Shown: positions 1-11,176, counted from the first letter of the stretch. The stretch: 64,000 nucleotides of DNA from Cyrtodaria siliqua (GCA_037043455.1 JAWPHD010000233.1:124001-188000), one strand, 5' to 3'. Numbers and translations: made by a program. The notes: generated from the letters alone by a model not told the origin.

Positions 1-215
1 GAATATTCATCATATTTCCATTAGCTTGATTATTTTGATAAATAAGAACGGGAGTATTAGATGTAGTAATGTAAACGGGAGTATTAGATGTAGTAATGTA
101 TTTATATTATTGAATATTCATCATGTTTCCACCAGCTTGATTGTTTTGATAAATAAGAACGGAGTTCTAGATGTAGTAAATATTTCTATTACTGAATATT
201 CATCATGTTTTTACA
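1..215. repeat. Degenerate direct repeat at window start
   Basis: The phrase GAATATTCATCAT recurs at about 1, 113 and 195, each time followed by a similar AT-rich block containing TTGATAAATAAGAACGG. Inside the first unit a block of about 26 bp (ACGGGAGTATTAGATGTAGT...) is duplicated head to tail near 49-100. This is a short tandem array cut off by the window edge. A 64-codon open frame over it is a by-product of the repeats. Confidence 0.6.
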
Positions 216-611
216 ATTAAATTATAGTTCCAATAAAATATAATCCAAAGTTCGATGAACCATCTGATGTGTAAGAAATCGATACCATTATGATAGGTGT
301 CAGAAAGTAATTCCGGGTCGTAGGATGCTAAAACAAGTTCCATGGACTAATCCAGAGATCCTAATTTGCGTGTGTTTTTCTCCAGATTGATTTTACATTT
401 CATTGTTAAATTTAAACCTGATGTTAAAGTGTCATGTCTGTTGTCATAATATCAGTTTGTCAGGAGATTATGAGCACAGCGGCTAGAGATGCGGCGTTGA
501 TGTTTGAGTATTTCACAATAATCATACTAATAGTGTTACTGATGTGAATGAATGACATGAATTGCCGGGAAGCGTCATAGGAAGCGTGAAGACTAGGGTT
601 AATCTTTTCTT
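216..611. other. No recognisable gene
   Basis: AT-rich sequence without a recognisable coding stretch, RNA gene or strong repeat. A weakly G/C-rich patch near 615-660 (GGGGGCCCCG and ACGGGGC) leads into the dispersed repeat that follows. Confidence 0.4.
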
Positions 612-1025
612 TTTTAGCCCCGTGTGTTCCGGGGGCCCCGTTTGGTTACGGGGCAAAGATAGGGCCACTGCAGATCCCGTTGAGGGGAAGGCAGAGGGGT
701 AGAACGCCCCCCAAATTCTATGTTCATTTGTCATTTTTTGTCCATGCTCATTAAAGGTCTTCATCATGACCCCTGCATTGTTTCAGGTGCCATCTCGCTC
801 ATATCACTAGAGCAGTGGCAGAAAAACTATAACGTGCTCCAGCGTATATGGAGTGTCTACAGTAGAATTTGCAGCAACTCTGCAGTTCAGGGTGAGAAGG
901 TTCTAGGCCCGTTCTCCATATTCTATCTCGATGTACATGGAGGATGAGCCTGGCATGTTCATTCCTGTTAGCGCATATAACCTTTCATGTGTTGGTGCGC
1001 CTTAAAATCCCATTCAATTAAAAAA
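612..1025 (+). repeat. Dispersed repeat, family R320, copy 1
   Basis: This segment is clearly similar to 18714-19036 and 36646-37030, and in reverse orientation to 7273-7436. Shared landmarks in order are GAGGGG..GGCAGAGGGGTA, CATTAAAGGTCTTC, GCATTGTTT.AGGTGCCA, GCAACTCTGCAGTTC, GAGAAGGTTCTAG, GATGAG.CTGGCATGTTCAT and a 3' end TGGTGCGCCTTAAAA followed by an ATTCAATT-like tail. The simple tail and the 10-bp flanking duplication of the satellite copy suggest a retroposed, SINE-like or truncated LINE-like element. No protein is visible and I do not recognise the family. Confidence 0.7.
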
Positions 1026-2638
1026 CGGTTTTTTAGTACAGTTTCCTGCTACGTTTGGATGGCACTGTAAATTTGCGTAGAACAAAGCGTTCAGGGACTA
1101 TTTTCTTGTGTACTATTGTATATTTGTTTTGTGTTTTTTGTCACTGACCGTTCCAAGGCGGTAGCCCTATTTGTGTGTTTGGCATGTCTTATTTTGCCTT
1201 TTATTCCTTTTATAGATAGTTGTTCTTTGTTTCTCTGTGAGTTTGTGGTTGACTGTCGTCCTTAAATGTTACTTTACCTGTTCGATATATATCTATTTTT
1301 AGTATGTTTAAATTTATTATAAATGTAGTGTTGATGTGCCAGAACCGCAATGCAGCCTTACTGAATAGAGAAATGCCATTTGATTAGTAAAAGGTAATCT
1401 TGCCTAGCAGTGATTGGTTGACTATTTAATCTTGCCTAGCAGTGATTGGTGGACTATTTTGTCGTCAGGATCAACCACTATAAATACAGAGCTGACAATT
1501 GGTGAATGTTAGCAGTTGCATTCGAGGCAAAATTCAAAACATACTTTTGTCAAATAGACCAAACAACCAAAAAGCGATAAACGTATTAGCTATTTAGATA
1601 CTTGAACCTCTCATTAGGCAGATAATGCATTATTTTCTCAAAATGTCAGTCAATAAACAGTTTAAGCAGTTTGTTAGATATATATACAATAAACTGTGCA
1701 ACTGTCTCATTGTCTGCGAATGCCACCCTGAAACTGTTAAATATATATGTTAAGGCATGCATCATGCAATTGTCTGTATGATTAGCTTTATAAGCTAAGT
1801 AGTTGAATAATTCGACAATAAGCTAATAAATCAACTTATTGCGGAATACGTCGTTGTTTCTTTTTTTAGAATTCCACCTTGAACATATTTAAATCCGAAA
1901 CTAACGCAGTGAGCTACAGGGATTACCTTTGGTGTTAGATAAGTGCGGCATAACGAGTGATCGAACTGAGCTAGGAATAAAGCTAACGTTTTGAAACAGT
2001 CATACTTCAGCGATAAGCTTATTCCCTTGTGTGTGTGTGTACACACACGCGGTGTACATACGATTATAACTGGTTCACCTGCTCATGAAGTGACATTGAT
2101 GAAATATGTGGAAACTGAAGGACATGGGGATGATTTGATTAGATAAGAGATCATTAGATTATGTCTAACCAGATAATGAAGGTGCGGACGAACAGGTTTT
2201 TGCAAGCAGTAAGCAACAACTTACCCGAAAGTCGTGTAAGAATCAGACAAAACTCGGGTGGAAGTGTGTCTGGAAGTTCTGTATGATTCTATCGAAGATA
2301 CAATAGAGGTTTTAATCGGGGTCCTCATCAGTCAATGTCGTTGTAGCGTTCTGCACCCTTCAGCCACAATATTAAACAAGAACTATGTTATGTATCTGAG
2401 AGCGTATACTATTCACACCTTCATTATTACTTTCGAGAGTTAAAGACCAAGTTCGTGTATTAGCTGCTAACCTGCGAGGCCCTGTCAGAACATTCTATAA
2501 GAGACTTGATGCTATGCAACATCGTGATTACGAGTACACTTAATGTCACCCTGTATATGGTCAAGGTCACTGTTTCTCAACATAGAAAAAACAACAGTTT
2601 CTGCTCAATATCCTGTCATTTCGAGGGTTGATAATATA
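1026..2638. other. Gene-poor stretch with small repeats
   Basis: At 1141-1260 there is a copy of a dispersed motif (TGACCGTTCCAAGGCGGTA) that recurs near 3562-3690, 9245-9360 and 36655, and may be the head of family R320. At about 1397-1456 a 30-bp block (TCTTGCCTAGCAGTGATTGG) is duplicated in tandem. Near 2029-2049 a GT run meets an AC run and forms a perfect simple-sequence palindrome. I see no coding exon. Confidence 0.4.
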
Positions 2639-3242
2639 TAAATATGACATTCATGAGAGGGTGATAGTAAGAATGTTCACCCTGAGGATATGATTATCGC
2701 CTGAGGCGAAGCCGAGGGTGATAATCAATATCCGAAGGGTTAACATGCTTACTATCACCCTCTCATGAATGTGATATTTATTTTATTATACCGAAATCCG
2801 CTCGTGCCAAAATAAGATTCATTTTCAGAACAAATTTTACATTGCCGGATATTTTTCTTCTTTTTTTCTATCTTTCAAAAACAACATTTTTTAACATATG
2901 TCTATGAAAGTTATATCGTTGGCATGTAAATGACATAACTAAATAAATGAGTGGTGGTTTATTAAATTCGGTAAAGTACTTTTGAAGTTATGATGAATTA
3001 AAAACAGCATTTTACTATACTGAGCCGATGACGTCACCGAAACAGTACGCACTCCAACGCGCATCAAAGCTGCGCATGCGATAATTTTTTACTATCACCC
3101 TGCGATTTACTATCACCCTGTACTATCACCCTCGCGTGGGATAGTAAGAAATTACACATTGTTGTGTATGGGGATTTAGCATGGGCGTTTTATGTGAGGT
3201 ATAATAATATCCACTGGCACCCTCAAGAGGATGTGATATTTA
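2639..3242. mobile_element. Fold-back / MITE-like element with a nested palindrome
   Basis: Positions 2639-2780 form a near-perfect hairpin with arms of about 65-70 bp: TAAATATGACATTCATGAGA on the left matches the reverse complement of TCTCATGAATGTGATATTTA on the right, and pairing continues through GGGTGATAGTAAG. A related end, CACCCTCAAGAGG.TGTGATATTTA, occurs at 3218-3242, and the motif ACTATCACCCT is repeated three times at 3090-3140. The element therefore probably spans 2639-3242 with terminal inverted repeats plus an internal inverted duplication. No transposase is present. The superfamily is not determined. Confidence 0.6.
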
Positions 3243-3717
3243 CATAAGGTGTACTTCCGGTCCTATGTTTGTTTTACATGTAATGTGAATCCAGTTAATG
3301 CTATAACCATGCTTCATCTTTGTGCCATGCTTTTTATTATCACCAGGAATATTATGTCAGTTCATGCTATAATTACATGCCATCACCAACAGCATCCACT
3401 AATAATATCTTATTTGTTGATATATAATCCTGAAGAACCTCTTTAATATGACAAAACAGTGGTAAAAAACGGCGTGATGTTTACTTTTTTTTTCATTTTA
3501 AATGTTAGTAGTTCACAGGCTAGCATCATCAACATGAAAATAATACTGCGGGATTTTTACCACTGATCATTCCAAGTAGTACCCCTATTGTCAACCCTTC
3601 TATGTTTGTTGTGTCGCATATTTTGCTATTTATCTTTGTAAGTGTTGGTTGGTTTGATTGGGTGTGTTTGGTTGACTGTGTTCTTTGAAAGCTACATTTC
3701 CTGCATGATTTTTATAC

Positions 3718-4373
3718 CTACATGTGGGTGGATGACCAAGCCCATCTCATCGGAGGATATATGCCAAGCATTACTGCCTTGATATTCCGTCGTCCGCACA
3801 TTTGGGAGCTTACAAAACCTTGGACAATGTCATAGATAATTTGTGTTGTCCATGCATGAGAGAAGATATTGAAAACATATTGTAATAATGCAATGAAAAC
3901 CAATAAAGCCAAAGCATGCCCCTACTTGGCATGGCAGCTATTGTCGAACCCATGGAGAGGTATGCAGTTGATATATTTGGGACACTTCCAATGACAGAAA
4001 CAGGCCATCGTTATATTCTATAATTATATTCTTGTCATTTGCAACTGTTTTCCAACTGCTATCAAGAAACAGAGACAATAGTGCAGGCATTTGCCTATGA
4101 ATAGTAATATCGCATCGGAATAGCAATGCAAATCCATTCTAGTGTAATAAGTTTGAATTCAAGTTATTCTCTGAAATATGCGGTTTACTGCAGATCTATT
4201 AAACACGAGCTTCGTTGTATCCACAATCCAATAAAAATGTGGATTGATTTAATCGCCCATAATTAGCTGTAATGTGTACCATTTACTGTGAGAAATTACT
4301 ACATCAGCCTTACCGACCAACTGTGCATAAAACACCAAACAAAATAGCGTTTGGAAGACATAGTTCTACCCTA
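3718..4373 (+). pseudogene. Ty3/Gypsy integrase remnant, part 1
   Basis: Reading across frames on the plus strand recovers integrase landmarks in the right order: a QAH..GGY stretch (3741-3770) resembling the HHCC zinc-binding start, a CNN.MK piece near 3880 resembling C..C..NK, then PMERYAVDIFGTLPMTETGH (about 3950-4010) matching the first catalytic-Asp region of Gypsy integrase cores, an MQIHS piece (about 4128), EFKLFSEICGLLQ followed by RASLYPQSN (about 4156-4230), and PYRPTVHKTPNKIAFGR (about 4307-4355). At least three frame changes and several stops show that it is dead. It continues after the inserted element at 4374-5304. This is a polyprotein relic; no RT, RNase H or LTRs were recognised nearby. 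Confidence 0.8.
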
Positions 4374-5304
4374 AAGACCCAGTCACACTTGGGCTGCGAC
4401 AGCCTGCGATTCCCCCGGTCGCGCGACCGGGTCAGTCGCGGCCGGGTCGCTGATGTCCGCAGGCAGCGGTCACACTATGAGACTTGGTAGGGACTTGTTG
4501 CACGCAATCACACGACCACTCGTAGGACAATCGTGCCATAGGTCGCAACCAACTGCGACTGATCGCATGATTGCTTGCGATTGGTCGTGCGACTACGTGA
4601 GACCCCCCGCAGACTGTAGCGATCAGTCGCACGACTACCCGCGACTGGTCGTGCGAGTGATCGCAACTGGCTGCGACTGGTCTTAGCCGGCTGCGACTGG
4701 TCGTGCGAGTGATCGCAACTGGCTGCGACTGGTCTCAACCAGCTGCGACTGGTATATAAACCCTGCCGTCACAGATCAGCAAATCAGTCTTCAGTCACAC
4801 ATAATATATATATAGTCCTCGATACTGGTCTACAACCAGTAGCAAGGAGGTAGCAAGGAGGTAGCAAGGAGGTCGTACGGCTCCACGACAACACGCACGA
4901 GAGGTCGTGGACTCGCACGACTTGTCGCACTAACTCGCACGACAAGTCGCAAGGTCGCACGACTAGTCGTGCAACTAGTCGCGGATGGTCGTGCGACTGG
5001 CGGGAGGTGTGAGAATCGTGCAACCATCTTTGATCGCCTGTGACTGCTCGCGACTGGTCGCACAACTAGTCGTACGACCCCCTTGCGACCTCCTGCGACC
5101 ACTTCGATCGCAACCAGGTTTTTGTGCATGCTCAAAAACCTTGCCACGACCGATTTGGCCCGTGCGAGTGTATGAGACCGCCGGCGACTGTATGAGACTG
5201 CCCGAGACTGGTTGCACGATTCCCTGCGATTTCCTGCGATTTTCCCCGTTTTTTAGGTCTCAAGAGGTCGTAAGATGGTCGCAGGCCGAGTGTGACTGGG
5301 CCTT
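4374..5304. mobile_element. GC-rich TIR element inserted in the Gypsy integrase
   Basis: The ends are inverted repeats: AAGACCCAGTCACACTTGGG on the left and, in reverse complement, AAGGCCCAGTCACACTCGGC on the right. Both ends abut a TA (4372-4373 and 5305-5306), a likely target duplication. The interior is strongly GC- and CpG-rich, unlike everything around it, and is packed with variants of CGACTGGTCGTGCGA in both orientations, so it can fold extensively. An AGCAAGGAGGT unit is repeated three times at 4840-4873. Several short overlapping frames on both strands are products of this low-complexity sequence; no transposase is seen. The flanking integrase resumes where part 1 stops, which independently fixes the insertion. 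Confidence 0.75.
4751..4762 (+). promoter_or_regulatory. TATA-box-like site inside the GC-rich element
   Basis: GGTATATAAACC stands out inside an otherwise GC-rich element. It is followed about 30 bp later by CACAGATCAGC and then an AT run (TAATATATATATAG). The spacing would suit a polymerase II core promoter, but there is no downstream gene other than the dead integrase, and the site may be chance. Confidence 0.2.
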
Positions 5305-5646
5305 TACAGGCATGTCTGGGGCTACCAAACGTCCCACGTGTGTCAACAAGAGACCTATGTAGATGACCTAAGACCTAATTTGGTTGACGGTCACGAAATG
5401 GCTCGAAAATACATTTAGCTCTCAATCGAAAACGCCATTATGATCTACATGATAAAATAATATTATTTACTGTTGGGCAATCAGTTTGGTTGCATGACCC
5501 AAGTAGACGCCCCGGAACGTGTCTGCAAGAAACTGTCCGCTCAATGGAAAGGCTTCTACTTGGTTATAAATAAAATTGACGACTTGATCTATCTTGTAAA
5601 ATGGTCAATTAAAGCTCCATCAGAAATGTCCATGTTCACATTATAA
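5305..5646 (+). pseudogene. Ty3/Gypsy integrase remnant, part 2 (C-terminal domain)
   Basis: This continues the integrase after the inserted element. Visible pieces are HVWGY near 5312, then ETYVDDLRPNLVDGHEMARK (about 5356-5415), a stop, RKRHYDLHDKI (about 5427), FTVGQSVWLHDPS (about 5470-5508), and after a frame change KKLSAQWKGFYLVINKIDDL (about 5529-5588), ending at a TAA at 5644-5646. The VGQ.VWL and WKG.Y.VI pattern is the GPY/F-type C-terminal module of Gypsy integrases. At least one stop and one frameshift are present. No LTR was recognised after the stop. Confidence 0.8.
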
Positions 5647-6889
5647 AAAACGGAAACGTGCCTATCGTCAACGTTAAATCGATATGGTTTTCTAATACGT
5701 ATATGGTGGTGAAATAGACGATTCACACACCTACTGTTCGCTTGACGTTTTTAATGAATTCAACCAACATCGACGTCATCGCGTCAAATAATAATCCATA
5801 GAAAATGAAAATGAAAGACAAAATATAAAATTCAACCATGGCTAAAAGGTGATACTCATAAATTCGCGCTGGAGGAGGAGGAGCGAGTAGGGGCACAATT
5901 CTGCACACATATGGCTGGTTATTGAACTTGTTCAAGCTTTTATTTGTATAAACACGCGGACCAAGTGAAAAATGATGACATTTGAGATCTAACAAAACAA
6001 AATATAGAAAGTTTTTCAATAAGGACCATAACTCTGGTGTTACTAATAGTCTCTAACTTTTATTAATTTCAACAATCTCGCCAAGTTTGATGAATACCAG
6101 ATGGAGAATGAAGCTACTGGATCGTCAATGAAGCACAATATAATTATCAATAAAACGAAGCAAATAGCGTTTGAAATGTTCAAAACCTGATTTCATAATT
6201 AAAGAGATATCTATATTTGTACGTATTTGTACGTAAGGTACACTATACAAATCAAATTGATTGTTGTTTCAAGTTAACTATGGCAATTGTCATAATGCAA
6301 GTCGCTGAATATAGTTACTTAATTCTTGATTAAGAACGTGTTGTTTTTTTTAAAAACTAAGTGAACACTACATATTATTTTGATTCTCTTATGTTGTGTG
6401 AAACCAACAATAGACCAATGTGAAAGCATGTAAATATGAAAAAATAAGAATACCCATTTTTTGAACAAGTTTGTATCGAAATTAATTGAAAAAAGCAAAT
6501 ACACAAACATTACAATTGTACACACCAATTGTTTCTACTTCAAAATAATTGGTTACTGCTACAATGGAAGAACACTATATACCTATATGGATGGATATGA
6601 ATCAGGCAACTTGTTTAAGCTTTTATTGATATTAACATTCTAAACAAATTTGGTAAAGATTAGGTAAAAAAATGAAGTAGCTACAGATTTAACAAAGGAA
6701 AATACAATATCGCATTTTCCAATGAATCAAGGGCCATAACTCTGTCTTACTAACAAGATCTAGCTGGTTTTCGAACTTGTCCAAGATTTCATTGATGTAC
6801 AGCGATTTGCACAACTAGACAAAATACAAATGTTTCCTGCTAAGTTTCGTCAAATCCAAATAATTAAAAAAAAAACATTCAGAAAAAAA

Positions 6890-6922
<33 letters not shown>

Positions 6923-7272
6923 TTAAAAAAATAAATAAAATAAAAACAAAAATAAAAAAAAAAATATTAAAAAAATAAAAGAAAACAAAAACAAACAACC
7001 CCAAATAACTGTGTAAGTTTGGTTAAGATTGATCAAGAAATGTCGCCTGTTTCGTGTTAACAACATGTGTATAACTGCATTTTTGCTAATTCAGGGGCCA
7101 TAACTCTGGTGTTACTGGTCCGATCTTGCCCATTATCGAACTCGTCCGAGATCTTTTGGTCATATAAAATCTTTGCAAGTCTGGTTAAGATTGCTCAAAT
7201 GAAGGTGACTCTATCGTGTAAACAAGCTAAACGTTGACGACAGACGACGGACGACAGACGACGGACGACGGA
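5647..7272. repeat. Degenerate tandem repeats, A-rich block and GACGACGGAC minisatellite
   Basis: Variants of CCATAACTCTGGTGTTACT occur near 6028, 6731 and 7090, each followed by a similar CTCGCCAAG/TTGTCCAAG block. The same style of repeat occurs at 45.9-46.8 kb. Between them, 6855-6990 is almost pure A with scattered T. At 7236-7275 a GACGACGGAC-type unit repeats about four times and runs directly into the reverse copy of family R320. No coding exon is visible. Confidence 0.55.
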
Positions 7273-7436
7273 CGAATTGAATTGAACTAAATTGAGGTTT
7301 TACGGGGCACCAACATAAGAAAAGTTATATGGCACCAAACAGGGATGAACATGCCAGGCTCATCCTCCATTTACATCTAGATGAAATATGGAGAATGGGC
7401 CTAGAACCTTCTAACCTGCAGAACGAGAGTGGTCAC
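7273..7436 (-). repeat. Family R320, reverse copy (truncated)
   Basis: In reverse complement this carries GAGAAGGTTCTAG-like sequence, GGATGAGCCTGGCATGTTCAT, TTGGTGCCCCGTAAAACCTC and an ATTCAATTCAATT tail, matching the 3' half of copies at 612, 18714 and 36646. Its tail meets the GACGACGGAC minisatellite. The 5' half is missing, as expected of a 5'-truncated retroposed copy. Confidence 0.65.
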
Positions 7437-7672
7437 AATAGCTCACCCTTGAGCACTTCGTGCTCAGGTGAGCTAAAAGTTCAGCTGAGCTAACTTTAAG
7501 CTCCGACGGTAATGGCGGACATTGTTCGGCAATTTTAATGTCTCATTAAAGAAAGGGTATGGTATGTAGTCTATGCTACTCTCAAGTTATTGTAACGTAA
7601 GTTCCATTCAAATTTTTGACATCTTTGAAGACAATATTCTAACACGTTTTACCTGTAAAAGAGTATGAGAGT

Positions 7673-7800
7673 GGACCTTTGGAAACGGCCGAACACGATA
7701 AATACGAAATATTGCAGACTCGGTTTGATTCGACGGTGGTGAAATATGCTTGCTACCGTTCACATCCTCTAGCCCCGGGTTGAACAGAACTCAATACTCT
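7673..7800 (+). repeat. Stem-loop repeat (family S2), partial copy
   Basis: GGACCTTTGGAAACGGCCGA, AAATATTGCAGACTCGG, GTGAAATATGCTTGCTACCG and CTCTAGCCCCGGGTTGA match the start of the tandem units at 41672 and 42282. Only the first 130 bp is present. The second stem is retained in weakened form (GACGGTGG against CTACCGTTC), while the first has lost its 3' side. A separate hairpin, GCCTCGTTT against AAACGAGGC, follows at 7805-7834. Confidence 0.6.
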
Positions 7801-7858
7801 TCACGCCTCGTTTGCGAATTTTTTAAAACGAGGCTAATAACGCACCGGAAATCTGTTT

Positions 7859-8066
7859 GTGACTCACCAAACCAGGAAATGTTGGTTGACAAGTAAAAGG
7901 TGTAAAGGCCTCGGTGCCCCTTCGTGGACGAGAAGCTTGCTAAATGTGCCTGATATATCGATGGGAGATGTAACAACTATTATCGAAAGTTTATCCAAAG
8001 CCCCTAAGAACAACCTGTGTATAGGATACACGTTTTTCGCTGGGTCCTATATCCACGATGTCGAAG
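7859..8066 (+). CDS. Candidate coding exon, unknown protein
   Basis: An open plus-strand frame encodes a stretch with good amino-acid balance, including LLNVPDISMGDVTTIIESLS and GYTFFAGSYIHDVEG, and ends at a good splice donor (GAAG then GTCAGT at 8067). The frame would leave the exon in phase 1. There is no in-frame ATG near the start and the acceptor is not clear. I do not recognise the protein with confidence; the VPD...KGY.FF...YIHDV style recalls N-terminal parts of invertebrate proteins of possible transposon origin, which is only a weak impression. The downstream exon may have been displaced by the element at 8227. Confidence 0.3.
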
Positions 8067-8226
8067 GTCAGTCTCACTCTCAAATAAAAGTAAAAGAAAT
8101 CTGATGATAATCTCAATTAGAATGAAACCATGTTGATGCTAGTTTAACGCACATATCTGCGTAATGCATACACATGAATAAAACATGTTCGAACAGCATA
8201 TTCAGTGATAATATACCTGTTGGATA

Positions 8227-9030
8227 CTCGTCGGGGGCCACTTTCCGTCACTTATTTAAACATAAACTAATTTTTCAGACAAATCTATGTATCCTGACAA
8301 TTTTTACTCTATTTTCTAGTTGGTTACCTCTTCCTGGAAATTTGATACCAAAGAATTTTGTTTGATATAAATTATCGAAGTGGCACGTGACCTGTTTATA
8401 AATAGACTAAAACGGAGAAATCGTTTTGTTTACAAGCCCAGTTTCCGTCATGTATTTTATCGAGTGATAAATTCAACTAGGTCAAGATACAGTAAACTTT
8501 TATGAATTAGAAACTTGTTTGCAAGTCTATTCAACGATTTCATTGTAAAAATGGTATGTTTGTATTGCTCCATCAGTCACCTCGATCGTTATAACAATGC
8601 GCCTGGAATCGTCAATGTAAAACAATTTTACACTGTAAAGATGGGTAACTCTATGTAAATCAAACAGATACAGGTTGTACGAGTTGCTTTTCTTTGGTGA
8701 AACTATATAATCACAGTCTATTTAACTGCGTCCACTGAAGAGTGATAAAATTATGACGTCATTACAGTGTTATTTTTTTAATAGTTTATTATGCGGCAGT
8801 ATGCGCGCGCATCCCCAACGCCATATAAGGAAGTAAATACATTTTTCGGAGAAATCCCTTTCGTTTTTGTACCGCTTGTTTACTTTTTGGTTGTTTTTCC
8901 TGTTTCCAATCTTCAGTTATAAACGTCTGACAATAAGTGACATCGACAAATAAGTAATTTGCAGTGTATAAACATTTTTTAAATAAGAATGACGGAAACT
9001 GGGCTTGGACGGAAACTGGCCTCTGACGAG
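8227..9030. mobile_element. TIR element (804 bp), TA-flanked
   Basis: The left end CTCGTCGGGGGCCACTTTCC matches the reverse complement of the right end (CTCGTCAGAGGCCAGTTTCC), continuing into CGTC. TA dinucleotides sit just outside both ends. Near the right end the phrase ACGGAAACTGG occurs twice. A shorter relative lies at 11771-11935. No transposase is visible, so it is non-autonomous. The 103-codon reverse frame at 8789-9100 runs across the element end and is not a gene. Confidence 0.6.
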
Positions 9031-10274
9031 TACACCTACAGTACAGAATAAAACTGTTCCCCACCCACGAGTTGTCTAGTGTGCACTGGCTCGCGACCAT
9101 ATACTTAGAGTTTAGTTTACCATATTTGCAAACAGAATTTAGAGTGAGTGTTAAGAGTGTACTGACTTTTCCTCGTCCCTTTACATGGGTGTTGTGACCG
9201 GCAGAATATGGTCATTATTGAGTGGCATTTTTGCCCCTGTCAGTGACTGACCGTTACACTTCAGCTATTGTCAACCCCGCTTTTTGTGTGTTTGTGATGT
9301 CATATGCCTTTATTCCGTATTAACATTGCAATTTATTTTTGTCTTTTGTGGGTTTCTGCGGCCATCGATCTAGAGCTATGCCGGTGGGGACATATAGGCC
9401 CTGGTACCGCCATGGAAGCCGGATTGGTTGAGTACTGAGTACTCGATGGGCGAAAGGCGATTGTTAACACTCTTTCTTTTTATTATGGATCTTGAACCGT
9501 ATTTATCATTGAATTTATTATAAATTTGTTAAACCGTCTATATGGTCCGTGTATTAGGTCTTATTTATTTCTTTATTTTACTTCTGTCAGCCTTTGAATT
9601 AAATTTTTTGTGTCACTAGCATGACTTCTTATATACTCAATGAAAACCCGTTCATTTTCCTTTAGCCCGTCTACATAAAATAAATAAAAACAAACTCACT
9701 AGCCCGAATGACCGTTTACTTGCCCCTAGCTTTACGCTGTTCTGTCTATCTATAATCTCCTTTATTTCATCTTCTTAGCATTACTAGTGAAGTCATTTCC
9801 GTTGAGTTATGGTCAAAGATGACAGTTCAACGTACACATGTAGAGGTAAATGTGAAAGCTGCATTTCCTTTTCGACTTTCATACATGAATAAAAATTAAA
9901 AAAAAAAAAATTATTAATTTGTTCTGAACAATGATTTATCAACAATATATCGAGGTAAACTGACATCCCAGGAAACTTTCAGTTGTATCATTAACTTGTA
10001 TGGGTTTATGAGATAAATACATGTAGAATCTCATAATATCTTGCTCCAAATAAAAAAGAAAAAAAAAAGCCTACCTACCGACCCTATTTTCTTAGAGCAT
10101 GCAATAGGAAACACACCTATTTCTTTTTTTGGCCTAAGCACGTTACAACTGTCTCGCCATAGATCTAGCTTTTGTGGCGATCAAATGGCAGAGTGTCCGC
10201 TGTGCATGCAAGAGTTTTGAGATCAAACCCGGCAGAGTACTACTTTTTTCTTGTCTGTTTACAATTTTAATTTA
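9031..10274. other. Gene-poor stretch with a dispersed motif
   Basis: At 9245-9360 there is a copy of the TGACCGTT.. dispersed motif also found near 1141 and 3562. A-runs occur at about 9895-9911 and 10053-10068. I see no exon, RNA gene or transposon protein. Confidence 0.35.
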
Positions 10275-10540
10275 ACTAGTGCCGACTGTGTGGTCTAGTG
10301 GAAAGACATTTTGACTCTTGATTGATGATATGTTCACCTTCTCGTCTCTCACCGTTGGGTTTGAATCCCACCGGGATATGTGGGTGACTTGTAAGTGATG
10401 AAGTGTTGATTCTTACAGATCTTGGGCGGTATACAGTACTGGACCTACCCAGGAATAAGTGGGTGGTCTACACTAAATATAGATGATCATACATAGCCTA
10501 AAATGTGCTGAAAAATGATGTTAAACCTTAATTTATATTA
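10275..10540 (+). mobile_element. tRNA-derived SINE
   Basis: The head holds a polymerase III A box (TGGTCTAGTGG, 10291-10301) and B box (GGTTTGAATCC, 10358-10368). The B box sits in GGGTTTGAATCCC, as in a tRNA T arm. About 150 bp of unrelated body follows, and the end is an ATGATGTTAAACCTTA motif and an AT-rich tail, resembling tails shared by molluscan SINEs and their partner LINEs. The A-B spacing of 56 bp is long for an intact tRNA, and there is no matching acceptor stem, so it is a SINE and not a tRNA gene. Confidence 0.75.
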
Positions 10541-11039
10541 AATTAGATAAATTAGATGATATTTTTGTAGATATTAAGATACTTTTAGCTCAGTGACGAA
10601 CAATTCTGTTGGCATATTACTAAAAAACTGTCTGATTTTAGCTTCATTTTTAGTTAACCAATTATTTTTTTCAGTGAAAGTGTTGGAAGAAGGGTGCCAT
10701 ATGATGTGTTTGTGCTTTCGGTCAATGAAAAAGAATGAACTGCCTCATAAACTGTCGGTAAGAGTATAATATAACATAACCTACAATATATAACATAATT
10801 GAAGGAGTTTTGTGTGGCTTGTGCAAGGTTTAAACATATTCGTATATAATTAGAGGCTGTTGATATGAAACGATTTATAATTATAGGCCGTTGATATGAA
10901 CAATAAGCATACATGTAGGTATTCTGGAACTAGTGGATACTTAGGGGGAAACCCCTGTATTCCCCCTGCCCGCATCCCCATGTATTTCATTTTAACAGAA
11001 TATGTCTGTCTTTGTTTAAACAAGAGCCCCCTGTTAAAA

Positions 11040-11176
11040 TCCGGAAGTGCAGATATTAATATAAAGAAAAATTACAAAATAATAGTAAAAAAATAAAAAG
11101 TACATCTACCCAGGCTCGAACCCTGTCCGCTAGCGTGACAAGCAAACATCCTTTCCATTAGGCCATGCCGCCTATC
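11040..11176 (-). mobile_element. tRNA-Asp-like SINE head
   Basis: In reverse complement the sequence reads GGCATGGCCTAATGG (A box at 11155-11165), then CTTGTCACGC, which resembles the anticodon arm of tRNA-Asp with a GTC anticodon, then GGGTTCGAGCC (B box, 11113-11123). The 3' acceptor strand that should pair with GGCGGCA is absent; a T-rich tail follows instead. This fits a short tRNA-Asp-derived SINE or a truncated one, not a working tRNA. Confidence 0.65.

Noticed and set aside
4432..5362. Overlapping frames on both strands in the GC-rich element (up to 125 codons)
   Set aside because: GC-rich sequence has few stops in every frame; residues are repetitive R, D, S, V and no domain fits.
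6319..6643. Small frames of 60-69 codons near the A-rich block
   Set aside because: They are rich in F, I, K and N, as expected of AT-rich noise, and occur on both strands.
11100..11176. A functional tRNA-Asp gene on the minus strand
   Set aside because: The A and B boxes and anticodon-like loop are there, but the 3' acceptor strand does not pair and a SINE-like tail follows.
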